Shown: piece by piece, positions 48,543 through 59,628 of the stretch | How positions within the stretch are numbered: position 1 is the stretch's first letter | Layout: the number at the start of each line of letters is the position of its first letter | Assembly (NCBI GenBank): GCA_038049695.1 | Contig: CP142456.1 | Coordinates: 24,415,001 to 24,479,000 of the forward strand | Source: Cinnamomum chago | Taxonomy: Eukaryota > Streptophyta > Magnoliopsida > Laurales > Lauraceae | Length of the DNA: 64,000 bases | Reading direction: 5' to 3' | The notes under the pieces: generated by a model | Told to the model about the DNA's origin: nothing | Database searches by the model: none | Seen by the model: the letters and a program-made list of their open reading frames with translations, nothing else | Position numbers and translations under genes: made by a program

Positions 48543-48722
48543 GACACTTGTTTGCCAGATTTCCTATGCTTATACCTATTTTAAATGATACCCGATTTGT
48601 TAAGTATCCATGCTTTGAAATATGTTTCAAATGACACTTGTTTGCCAGATTTCCTATGCTTATACCTATTTTAAATGATACCCGATTTGTTAAGTATCCA
48701 TGCTTTGAAATATGTTTCAAAT
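48543..48722 (+). repeat. Perfect 90-bp tandem duplication in G
   Basis: Two identical 90-bp units (48543-48632 and 48633-48722) inside the otherwise degenerate 88-90 bp array, indicating a recent local duplication. Confidence 0.93.
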
Positions 48723-49977
48723 GACACTGGTTTGCCAGATCCCTACGTTTATACCTGTTTTAAACGATATCCGGTTTGTTAAATATCCGCATTTCTACAT
48801 AGGTTTCAAATGGATATTGGTTTTGCTAGACTGCTATGAATACCTGGTTGTTGTATACTCATGTTTTTACTTAAGTCTCAAATGAACGTTGTTTTGGCCA
48901 TACCGCTATATTTATACATGTTTTAGACGAACACCCGATTGTCAAATATCTATGATTATAGATGATGTAAATGAACACATGTTTTGTTAGATATTCATGT
49001 TTTACCCATGCTTGAAATGAATACAGGTTTTCCCCGAGATTCCCGACTTTTGCACCGGTTTAATTATATGCAGCATTTGATCGAATAGCATGATGTATCT
49101 TATGTTTTATTCTCCAGTATATTTGTTATCTTTTCATCCACCTGCCAGACCGTCGTGTCTGACCCACTACTTTTGGTACTCAGGTTCAGATTTCTTCGCC
49201 CCGAGTTGAGTGTTTTGTTGGCTTTGGAGCCATGCCTTGCAGGTTGTTTTGTCGGCTATGTCATGTAGACATTGAGCTCGACATCGGAGCTACGTCACAT
49301 TTGGGTAGTAGTTTATAGCTTCTTGTTGTATGGCTTTTGTTAGCCTTTTCCTTGGGATTCTTAATTAATGTACATTGATAATTGTAACTTGAACATATTT
49401 GGGAATATAATATCCTGTGACTGTCAGCTCTGTAATTTATTGTGTTGGTTACTCCAGTCTGATATGATTCTTGATATATTAGCTATATGCTAAAGGTTGA
49501 GTGCGACGCGGAATCCGATGGCCACGGACTTCGGGTCGCAACGCCACAAATGCTTCCGCAAAATATTCAGAATGTGTTGGGATGTGTTGTCTTCACACAC
49601 GCGGATCCTGGGAGAAGTAAAAATATATTTTATGCTTAATCCCATTCCCGCCCCCGAGGTTCTGGTTCGGGGGCGTGACAGGAAGACCACTCCATTGCAG
49701 ACCCTACCATAATTTCTAGTAATCCCAAGCCTCCTCTGCCTCCCTCCCCCTCAAGTGATGGAAACAGAGTCATTAGTCCCAACAAACATCCTTCCTCCTC
49801 TGTCACTAATACTACATTGGCTATCCCCTCTCAGCAAACAACCCAGATTTCCTCTCTTATAGTTGATTTATCTCCTTTCAAGATGAAACAAAAAAGGAAA
49901 TCCAAGCCTCGTGCTGCTACTTCCTCTGGCCCCAAGACGAGAAGCACAGCTGGTCCCCCCCTCCAACCCAGTTATCA

Positions 49978-52900
49978 ATGATTAAAGTTCTCTATTGGAA
50001 CTGTAGGGGTATTGGTAATTCCCCCACCAAAACCATGTTATTTCATCTCATTGAATCTCACTCTCCGGACCTCATCTTCCTCTCAGAGCCCAAGGCAAAT
50101 CTGGATTCCTTTTTGGACTCTAGAATGCACTCTTTTAACTTCAACCCAACTTTCTTTAACCCCACTAATAACCTTTGGTGTCTCTGCAACAATGTTTCAA
50201 ATTTTAATTTCTCCTTGCTGGACAGCTCCTCCTAACACTTATCCATCTCTGTCTCCTCCTTTTCCTCCCTCTGTCTCATCACAGGGGTCTATGGATCCAC
50301 TGACTACAGACTTAGAAGGGATCTCTGGAGCTATCTGGTTAACAGATCCTCTACTACTCTCCCCTGGAGTGTGATAGGGGATTTCAATGCTATTCTCCTT
50401 GCTAAAGAAAAGCTGAGTATCCGTCCCCCTTCCTCAATCTCAGTTAAGGACTTCAATGATATGGTTACTGTCTCTGGGCTTCAAGGTCTTGGTTACAAAG
50501 GCAACAAGTTTACCTAGGCTAACAATAGGCAAGGTATGGCCCTAGTTGCTGCCAGACTCGACAGAGCCCTATCCAATTCTCTTTGGTTGGACTCCTTTGA
50601 TGACCCTATCGTGAGACATCTCCCCAGAGTGGCCTCTGACCACAGCCCTATCCTGCTATTCCATTGGAAAAATCCTTCCTTCAGCAATTCAATCCCTTTT
50701 AGATTCGAAGAGAAGTGGCTGCTGCAGGAATCCTTCCTAGAGGTGGTTAAATCCAGCTGGGCCTCCCCATGTAGGGGGAATCCCCAATTCATCCTCGCCA
50801 ATAAGCTCAAGATTCTGAAATCTAATCTTAAGGCTTGGAGTAAGGAGGTTTTTGGCCAGATGAAGTCCAAGATTGCTGAAGCCGAGCTCATGGTCCTGTC
50901 CAAGCAAACTGAATTTGAGGCCAACCCTAGTGATCTCCTTCTTCAAGATCTGAACAAGGCTAAAGCAGACCTCCACAACTGGCTCAATGCCGAAGCGGTG
51001 CATTGGAAGCAGAGGCCTAAAATTAAATGGCTCCAAGATGGAGATAGGAATACGAAGTTTTTCCATCTCTCGGCCAAAGTTAGAGGAAAGCGCAAGTGCA
51101 TTGACCGGATCGCGGTTGGAGATTCCATCTTTGAGGATGAGTCCCAAATAAAAGGCCAGGCCTCTTCCTTCTTCTCCAATCTGTTTCACTCCTCCTCTGT
51201 TGCTCCGGATGAAGCCCTCTTCGACCTGCATGGTCCGTCAGTTTCGGAAGAGCAAAACATAGCCCTCTCAGCTACTCCTTCCCCTCCTGAAATTAGAGAG
51301 GCCATCTTTAAGCTTAAAAAGAGTAGCTCCCCGGGCCCAGATGGCTTTACTGGGGCCTTCTTCACTAGCTGCTGGCCCATTGTTAGTAAAGATGTGGTGG
51401 GGGCGGTGACCCACTTCTTTTCCTCCGGTCATCTTTTGAGAGAAACCAATGCCTATTTTCTCTCCCTTATCCCTAAGATAGCCTCTCCAGTCACCTTCTC
51501 AGATTTCTGTCCAATTAGCCTTCTGAACTTTGTTTACAAAATCATTTCCAAGATTTTGGCAACCAGGCTAGCCACCATCCTTCCTCTCCTCATCTCTGAT
51601 CACCAATCAGCCTTCGTTGAAGGAAGGACAATCCACCACCATGCTGCCTTAGCCCATGAACTGATTCAAACCCTTAAATCTAAAACCCGAGGAGGGTCAG
51701 CCTGTTTGAAGTTGGATATATCTAAATCCTTTGACAAGGTTCAGTGGAGTTTTCTCTTTAGGGCTCTGAAGTTCTTCAACTTCTCCCAAACCTGGATAAA
51801 CATGATTACAGAGCTAGTCACCTCTTGCAAAGGATCGGTCCTTATCAATGGCAGTCCCTGTGGGTTTTTTGGATCTTCATGTGGTCTGCGTCAGGGAGAC
51901 CCCCTTTCTCCCTACCTATTCATTCTTGCGGAGGAGATTCTCAGCTTAAATCTTGAAGGCCTTAAGCAGACCGGTGCCATTGAGCCAATTTCCACTATCC
52001 CCAGGACCCCTTGCCATCTCCTCTATGCTGATGATATCCTGCTCTTCTTCAAAGCCTTCAAGAGAGGCCTAAAAAGAATTCAGGAGCTTCTCTCTTCCTA
52101 CCAAGTCTCTTCAAGTCAATGTTTTAATCTTCAAAAGAGCCAGCTGTTTATGGGAAAGTGTTCTGCTAGGAGATCTCACTTGGCTAGTAATCTTCTGGGA
52201 ATCACTCAGGCTAATCTCCCCTCTACTTATCTGGGAGTCCCTCTCTTTCTTGGCACTTCAAGGCATCCTTTCTTCAATCGGATCTTGGACTCAATTAAAT
52301 CCAAGCTGGCGAGCTGGAAAGCAAAAAGCCTCTCCTTTGCTGGTAGACTTATCCTGGTTAAGCATGTGCTCTCTTCCATCCCCCTCCACACCTCGGTTAT
52401 TCCAATCCCGAGCAAAACATGCCTTCAGATAGAGCGGTTGATGCGGAGATTCCTCTGGTCTGCTGGCCCAGATAAGTCTAACAGTCTGGTTAATTGGGAA
52501 ACTGTCTGTTTGCCAAAATCTGAAGGTGGTCTTGGTCTGCGCAGAGTGAAGGTATTCAATGAGGCATGCTTGCTCAAGCTGGGTTGGTCGGCTGCATCTT
52601 TTGTTTCTCTCTGGGCTAATTGGTTCAGAGACAGATACTTCAGAGGTTTGATTTGGTCTCCAGCCACGCCTAAAAGAGGTTCCTGTATTTGGATGAGAAT
52701 CAGGCCTATGGTTCACTTCCTTCAAAGAGGGAGCATTTGGAAGATCGGGAATGGCCTCTCTATAAACTCCTGGCTGGACAACTGGACAGGCAAAGGCCCC
52801 ATTGCTTCCAGACTTCCTCATCTTCTGCTCCCTGATTCAGATCGGCTGGCTGACTTAATCCACAACTCAACCTGGGCTATCCCCTCCCATCTTCCTGCTG

Positions 52901-53553
52901 ACCTTCAAAGTTATCTCCTGCAGTCCACAAGCCACCTCTCTTTAAGCAACTCCTCAGGTCCAGACTCTCTGTTATGGCAGGGCAACAACTCGGGGAACCT
53001 ATCTCTCAAAGAGGCTTGGAATATTCTAAGGATCTCTCATCCTGCAGTCTCCTGGGATGGTTTAGTTTGGACCAAGCTTCTTAACCCCAGATTGGCTTGC
53101 TTCTCCTGGCGTCTCCTGCACAGGAAAACTCCAACTGACAGGTGGGCAAAGCAGAGAGGAAGTTCTATAGCTTCTAGATGTTGTCTCTGCCTTAACCACG
53201 AAGAAGATGATCTCCACCTCTTCTTCTCCTGCTCTTTTGCTCTCCAAGTTTGGTGGTGGATTCTCAGTCTTGAAGAAAATCCCCCTGCCCTTCCTCTTAC
53301 AGCGTCAGCTATTTGGTCTTACTTAGCCCAGGGGACTGATACTTAAGTGAGGAAAATTGCAGCTGCGATATTCTTTCATACTATCTTTGCTATCTGGTCT
53401 CTCCGGACTGACTGCAAGCACAGGAATGGTAAGCCTAGGCTGGTCAGAGCTAAGATCATTCTTCTGGATCAGTTGAAAGTGCTGGTAAGCCAAGCCAGCT
53501 CCCTCTCCCATCCTGTCCTGACTGGTTTGGGTCTGGGTTGTGTTCCTGATTAG
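49978..53553 (+). pseudogene. LINE ORF2: endonuclease, reverse transcriptase, zf-RVT
   Basis: One reading frame of 1192 codons, open except for three in-frame stops: TAA 50233-50235, TAG 50515-50517 and TAA 53344-53346. APE-type endonuclease at residues 1-about 230 (YWNCRGIGN, PDLIFLSEPK, VIGDFNAIL, ASDHSPI). Reverse transcriptase at about 440-720 (SSSPGPDGFTGAFF, LKLDISKSFDKVQW, GLRQGDPLSPYLF, LLYADDILLF). The zf-RVT domain is near 980-1100 (WTKLLNPRLACFSWRLLHRK, CCLCLNHEEDDLHLFFSC). No RNase H follows. The protein nicks target DNA and copies the LINE RNA. The TAG stands where FTW(S/A)NNR is usual, so TGG to TAG is likely. With so few stops and no frameshift, insertion is fairly recent. Confidence 0.92.
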
Positions 53554-54080
53554 CATTTGCTGGTGTTTTTTCCTTCTTGCCTGGTTAGTGCAGAGTGAGG
53601 AGTGTTGTTGCCTGTCTCCTTGCTTGTCCGGTAGTTGCTAGTGGCTTTCTGGCTTGTCTGGGTTGGCTTGGCTGTGCTGTTTTTTGCAGGTTGCTGTAGT
53701 CCCCTTTTGGGCTGGCTGGTTCTTTGGTTTGCTCTGGTGCTAGCTGCTACCCCCTGCTGGGTTTGTTTTTGTTTTTGGTGCCTTTGGCCTTCAACTTTGT
53801 TTTTTCCCTTCCTGTTTCTGGGTTGGTTTTAGGTTGTCTTCATTTGATTGTATTCTTTTTTCTCCCTGTCCTCGGGGCTTTGCCCTTTTGCTTCTTCTTA
53901 ATACCAATTTACCATTTAGCAAAAAAAAAAACCAAGTACCTTGAATGCCTCTTCAAGGTGAATCTACTACAAGAGAGTAGATTGAGAACTCTCCAAGGCT
54001 TTAGCTTCAGGCTCAGCAACAATGGACGCTTTGGAGAAGACAAAGGATCTCTCAAAGATGATAAGTCCACAAAAATGAAC

Positions 54081-55086
54081 TTTTAATTCATTATTTCAAA
54101 TGAATATGTGGACTTAATTAAAATAAAATGCATTGAATTAATTGATTTTTACAAAAGCATGCATTTGGTTTTTCATGTTTGAATTTAAGTCAAAATCATC
54201 AGAAATTCCAAAAAATTGCATGTTTTGATGAAATTATCATTTTGGTATTATCAAACTATCAGAGCCCTTAACTTTTTATTCACTCGTGAAATGACGTGAT
54301 TTCTTCACACCATAGTGTAGAGAACGAAAAATCAATGAGCATGGTGTATTTATGTGCTTTCATACCAAGTGAATTGGGCACTATACTTTTCTTCACACAA
54401 TTTTTTTTTTATTTTATTCTTTGGTGCAGAAAATTAGATTTTTGGGGGCGCACTTCTTATTGCAAAAGATCAGAATTTAGCCCTCTTTATTTGGAGACAT
54501 TTTACAAATCAAGAAGGAAAGTGATGAGTTCACAAAAGAGACATTTTCATAGCATTGTTTTATGATTTTTCAAAGATAAAAGAAAGAAAAACACTATTTT
54601 TAGTAGGAAAATAATAAATTTCCTCCCCATCATGCTTTGCTCATATCTTTCCATTATAGATGGCCATTTGTATGCATTTTTATGAGTTCCAATGGCCTCC
54701 ATACAAAATATGTTCGAAAATACTCTCAATTATGTTAATTTCTCTTTGTAGGTGTTAATTGAAGATTAATTTGAAGATTAAAGTTGAGATTCAAGAGTTA
54801 AAGAGAGTAAGGATAAGTTTGGAAGACAATTGGATGACGAAATGACAAAGTTAGGCCAATATATGAGGATCGCATTCATATGTTCATATGTTCATTCTTG
54901 TGAAGTCCCACATCGGAAAAAAACCGAAATAGAGCAAGGCAAATGTTTCTATACAAGGAAGGGAGCTTTAGGCATTACAGACACAAGCAAGGAGAGCCTC
55001 CTCCGCTTTACTTAAACTATTCATGTAATTGAGAGCAATTGTAGAGAGAAAGTTAGGAAAGCTTTGTGAAATTTAAAGATTTGTAA
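54081..55086. other. Unrecognised AT-rich stretch
   Basis: No gene. Inverted repeat taagtccac / gtggactta at about 54061-54069 and 54107-54115. The phrase gaagtcccacatcgg (about 54902-54916) followed by a transcribed-looking tail is typical of some plant LTR elements, so an old LTR may end near 55080, but I cannot define it. Confidence 0.35.
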
Positions 55087-56046
55087 TGAAAGCTGAAAAT
55101 GGACCGACTTTAACACAGGCAGAGGTCCCAATAACTAGATCTCAATTGAATATCAATTGGACGTGATTAAACTAGTGATTAATCCTAATTCAGATTAAAA
55201 ATCAATCAAACCACAAAGAGAGAAGGACAAGCGATTTATACGTGGAAAACCCTGCTCGAGTAAAAACCATGGGCCTTACTGTCTAGCCCAACAAACAACC
55301 AAGCACTATATGAAAATTGAAGATTACAAGAACACTTACAACCCTTTCCCAGTTGTTGACTCAACCTAAGGACTGCTTTAGATCTTATTGACAACTCGTC
55401 ATAAATCTTCACCGTGCTTGAGCAGGACTGCCTTCAAGAAATGAGGATGGAATCAGACCCAAAACTTGACCTTCAGCACATCAGAACTAGAAGCCTTAGG
55501 GGAACTTGATAGATCTCTCAAACTCTTTTAAACAGGGTTATCTTCTTTATTAGAGTTGTAAAAAGAAGAGAGATAAAGCATTTTTATAAGTCTCAATTCG
55601 TGTCTCAAAGGCTTAAGGGATGGAAAGTTTCCTTAAAGAATATGGAAAGTGAATTTCATCCAAAATTAGAATTCCTAGGTTCACTCGAACGGTCATGAGC
55701 AAACTCCTCTCTAGATTTAAACATTCAGCGCATGACTTCCTTGAGTCGAGCAGACAACGTTCTGTAAGGGGTTCGCTCAAGCGGTCATTGGATTCGCTCG
55801 AGCGAATTGCTCTCTGTTTCAAACGTTTCAACACAGAACTAAGGTGGCTCAAGCAACAAAACATGTTGGGTCGAGCAAAGGGGTCTCTGTGAGGGGTTCG
55901 CTCGAGCGACCTCTGTCAACTTCAGTTTTTAGAATTTCTATCTTTCTGTTCTCAGATCATAAACAGTCATTTTCAAAACCAAATACAATTATAAGAAACC
56001 CATTTTGTCCATAGTCCTATGAATTAGCCAACTAAAATTCTTTACA
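55087..56046 (-). repeat. 3' LTR of copia-2
   Basis: In element orientation begins TGTAAAGAATTTTAGTTGGC next to the polypurine tract. The other end is near 55087 (TTTCA form) but uncertain by several bases because the matching LTR is outside the window. Cassette at 55679-55911. Confidence 0.72.
55679..55911 (-). repeat. Palindromic cassette, GCTCGAGC class, 3' LTR of copia-2
   Basis: Full TTCGCTCGAGCGA words at about 55793-55805 and 55898-55909 plus degenerate ones. A spacer with GAAACAGAG (element orientation) is shared with copia-3. Confidence 0.82.
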
Positions 56047-58103
56047 ATCTCCCCCTTTGGCAATTCATGGACAAAACACCTATTACAAGAAAAATCCACC
56101 CATCCAAAAACGAAACAAAACCGGAGAGATGCATCCAACATGTCTTGAAGTTTAAAACACCTTGCAAATCCTATTTACAAGATCAAGTGCATTAACATAG
56201 AAGAAAGAATAATCACAGCACAAAGATAAACACCATTCCAAACTTATAGTAATACTCCCCCTTTTGGGACATAAATTGTCAAAGATAGACACAAAATAGA
56301 CTGAAATGATGAAAATAATCAAAAGATGAATAACAAAACAAAGCAAGAACATGTAAAATGAACAGCAAAGCAGTCAACAGAGTATTAGTGGTCAGCAAAA
56401 GAAGTCCAAAAGTCAGCAATAAAGTTCTTCATTGTTGTCCTTGTCCCGGCCTGGTAAGGATTTCAGCAAGAGCAGCATTCACTTGAGTGAAGCCTATGTC
56501 TACCCTGGCAGTCAAATCCTGAACTTGTGCAGCAAGTTGATCTATTTTGTCCATCTACCTTTGACGCTCCCCCTGACCATGTGTGTCACGACCTTGGACC
56601 GGGCCCGGGGGACTAATCCGGGATCGGGACACTAATTGATGGTGTGTGTGAGTGAATGGTTAACATGTAGAGTGTGTCAACAAGGTGCACACACTTATTT
56701 AATTTCCCACAGGTGTCCGCGGTGAGGATATCACAACCATATATGAATGTTTCTTTTAAATGCGGAAGCGTGTAGCAAAGCAAACATTCAAATCATCTCT
56801 AGTCATAAAGACGATAACACAAGTATGAATACTAAATCAGAATGAGCAATGATCATTAGCATGTTACTCAAAAGTAAGTTAAAGTTTATACAAAGATCAT
56901 TTAAGTACATTTCCCAAAAATAGAGGCCAACAAAGGCTAATATAAACAAAATACCAATTGCCAAAAGAATGGTTAAACGTTCCCTAAAATATCACGTCTC
57001 TCATAGCAATCCAATGTCTAAATGACATCATCAGCATGCCACTCGACTAGGCGTTGCGGTTCACCGACCGCATCCTCAAGCTCCGTCTCGGGATAGACAA
57101 TGTCCGAACCTGAGTACCAAAGAGTGGGTCAAACACAACGGTTTGGCAAATGGGTAAAATACAATGACAATATAATAATAAATGAATTTACCTTCAAAAG
57201 TATTAAAACCTGTTTAAATAACAATTTCTATAAACAAGAAAAACATTTATTCAAATACAAGTAGGCATTGTAAAACATGTAAAGGTAACCAAGGAATCGG
57301 GAAACAAGCAAGATGGCAACCACATGAAGCTAAGTCCTCTATCACTAAAGTGACAGAGCAATAACTAGGCACTGATCTCAGTCACATAAGGTGAGGAGAA
57401 ACAGTGGGTCTTATAAATACATATACATATACCATGCATGACCATGGTAGCGAGCCGAGCATCGGGAACCACAGTAGAAATCTGCAGCATCGGGACAAGA
57501 CCACGATAATGACCGGGCAGCGGGATCCAAACTGCAGCTGGCGGGACAAGAGGTGGATCTCCAAGTCGGTGGATCAGACCAACAAGGTTATCCAAGCTTA
57601 GTGGTGCTGACTCATAGGTCAAATACAAATCGAGACATGTACAAGTAAACCAACTGCAAGTAAATAAACGGGAAGGACGGGGGTGCTCAAGGGCACACTG
57701 TCATATCATGTCGGGCAATGCATTTCGAGGCTAGCAATTAATACAAGAACAATTTCAATGCTTTCGGGAATAATAAATCATTTAGTATAAATCTCGGGAA
57801 CAATGAAATACAATAAACAATTGAAATTTCGGGTAAAATATCGAGTTCAAGATTTATTTGAAGTGAATAGGGATCCCGTATATTGATCTAATAACAATTT
57901 GGTACTCTTTGAGTTTGGGGACATTCCGGGCTCCTTATACACTTTGAATTTTCAAAACTTCAAATGAAATCTTCGCGATGTGGTTTCTTTCTCAAATGGC
58001 CTCATACATTGCTTAGTAAATCCCCCTGACATAGAGGAGTTCTCAATGAATAGTCCCAAAACATTTAAACAACTCATCACTATGCCAAACATAGCCTTTG
58101 ACT

Positions 58104-58380
58104 GACAAAACTCATCGCTCAAGCGAACCGGAGAGTTTGCTCGAGCGAGGAGCTCTCTGGAATGGTTATCTGGGTGGGTTCGCTAGAGCAAAGTTGAGGT
58201 CGCTCGAGCGAACTCATCCAGTAGGTGGTTGGCTCAAGCGAAGTATTGGTTTGTTCGAACTAACCACTCTCTGGAACGAGTTCTGGGAGGTTCGCTCGAG
58301 CGACCAAGGGGTCCGCTCAAGCAAACTGCCTACTGGAATGCTCTGAACCTTTTTCTAGACACTTCGCTCCAGCGAACTAT
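58104..58380 (-). repeat. Palindromic cassette, GCTCGAGC class, in solo LTR E
   Basis: About ten TCGCTCGAGCGA words or variants. The spacer TTCCAGAGAGC (element orientation) is the same spacer found in G, where it separates a different word. Confidence 0.87.
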
Positions 58381-59628
58381 CCAAAAACTGATTCCGGGAT
58401 AGTTCAGCTCTTCTCTATCTCTTCCTTCTTCAACCTCGTTCTAGCCTCTTTTATACATCCAATGAAGAGTCCAAAACCTCATTCAAAACTACATCAAATC
58501 TCACACAATATCCATTCCATTCTCCTCCATCAACATCACATCCAATACAAGGAAAGAAAGAAGGAAACCATTACACATAAGAGTCCACTTGGGATAAAAT
58601 AAGAGGAAGTTAATGCCATGCACCAATACATTTCTATGACATAAATGCACTATCAAAGCTCTATCATGGACATTTATTTCAAATCAATGCAATAAATAGG
58701 CATGAGTGGAAAATACCAAAATCATTGAAAGCTTATAAAAATCAAATCATCCACTTGCCTTGGTCTCTAATAAGCAAATCAAGCTCGAACAAGCCCTCCA
58801 AGTCAATGGTCCAAGCTACAAGCAAAAACCCCCAAAACAAAACCCTAAAAGAGTCAAAACATAGCATGGGGAGGAAGAAGCTTCAATAATAGGGATGGAT
58901 ATTCCCTTAGGTTAGGAGAACACAAATCTAGAAGAAGGGAATGATTACTTACATGAGAGTTCTTCAAAAAGCTAGGTTAGTACCAAAGGAGGCCTTGGAA
59001 TTGGTGGTTTTCTCCACAAATGCTATCAAAAGAGAGTTCTCAAAGAGATAAAGAAGATGATAGCCTCAAATCTCCTATTGGTGCAAGTTTGGGAGTGGAT
59101 TGAGGATGGAGAAGCAATAAGAAGAAGAGGAAGTTGCAAGAAACCCTAGGTTAGAGCTTGTGCTGGAAAAAGGGAAATGGAAGGGGAGGGTTCTCCTTAT
59201 ATAAGCAAATGGGGAGTGGGTTCCACTACTAACAATCTAATTGGGCTGAAATCATGGCTTTCGGGGCTTCTAATGAATTCGACGAAGAAGAGAAAAGTGA
59301 TCGTCGAAATATCTAGTTTCCGAAAAGTATATGTTTCGCGGGTTTCGAGGATATCAAATTTTGGGTACAGATTTAGTGTGAAAAGACTGTTTTGCCATCA
59401 AGGCTATGAAATTGGGTTCCGGGATCACGTACGGGCACGGGATCAACATAAAAGTTATCGGGGTTAGCAATACAATTAAAACGGGATTAAAATAATGAAT
59501 GCAAGAATCTCCGATAAATCCCCAAGCACATGTAAGGTTATAAAAAGGAACCCCCAAAGGGCCCCACTAATTACTAAGCAAATCAAAATTCCCCAAGACT
59601 ATATCAAAATGTATTCTATTCCCAACTT

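Larger units (their letters stand above)
45701..49680 (+). mobile_element. Solo LTR G, 3980 bp, family of C1/C2, inside the LINE
   Basis: Begins TGTGAGAACCCGACCCC and ends GGGGGCGTGACA, with an exact ggaag duplication (45696-45700 and 49681-49685). The first 150 bp and the last 2 kb match C1/C2 closely. The middle (about 45900-47600) is closer in style to A, including a GGTTAGCC cassette (47073-47486). TATA-like ttatataag at 46211. Non-coding. The LINE must be older than this insertion. Confidence 0.88.
44283..49981 (+). pseudogene. LINE ORF1 (DUF4283 plus CCHC zinc knuckle), interrupted
   Basis: Starts MIDPSVPIALPAPPPLP and is rich in Pro and Ser for about 150 residues. A DUF4283-type fold follows (KLTIRIPKQ, GKFVGRRPTLEALEQW, WSPGQEESPWLAEAPVWIRL) and then a CCHC knuckle CAECLVVGHLSNKCP (about 45307-45351). 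It binds LINE RNA and helps retrotransposition in the family. Damage: an in-frame TAG at 44415-44417, a frame change near the first stop at 45446, and solo LTR G at 45701-49680. The C-terminal part resumes after G (NPFSIL-type end before the insert, a basic KMKQKRKSKPRAA stretch near 49885) and ends in TGA overlapping ORF2. The start was chosen as the first ATG after the LINE 5' end. Confidence 0.82.
44261..53929 (+). mobile_element. L1-type LINE, about 5.7 kb, nearly open, split by solo LTR G
   Basis: It is flanked by a 13-bp duplication aaccaagtacctt (44248-44260 and 53930-53942) and ends in an A-tract of about ten (53921-53930). Order: short 5' region, ORF1 from 44283, ORF2 from 49978, 3' UTR from about 53554. 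With LTR G set aside the LINE is about 5.68 kb, full length for a plant L1. The ORF1 stop and ORF2 start overlap as ATGA (49978-49981). Confidence 0.92.
32615..54080 (-). mobile_element. Old Copia LTR remnant, split by copia-3 and by the LINE
   Basis: Visible pieces: 32615-32778, 44150-44247 and 53943 to about 54080. Piece 1 and the start of piece 2 resemble the plus-strand view of the copia-2 LTR around 55130-55345 (gtggaaaa.cct, catgggyctta, aaccaag.actat then gaaa, ttacaa.aac). This marks them as one minus-strand LTR of a related family. The target duplications of copia-3 (gaaat) and the LINE (aaccaagtacctt) lie exactly at the junctions. Outer ends are not defined. Confidence 0.5.

Noticed and set aside
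48487-48720. 77-residue minus-strand frame with a perfect 30-residue repeat
   Set aside because: An in-frame consequence of the 90-bp duplication in the LTR G array; not a protein.
53635-54086. Hydrophobic Trp/Phe-rich frames after the LINE
   Set aside because: They lie in the T-rich LINE 3' UTR and cross its poly(A) end; no start context or domain.
54296-55015. Short frames in the AT-rich stretch left of copia-2
   Set aside because: No domain, no composition shift and no support for expression; probably an old LTR.
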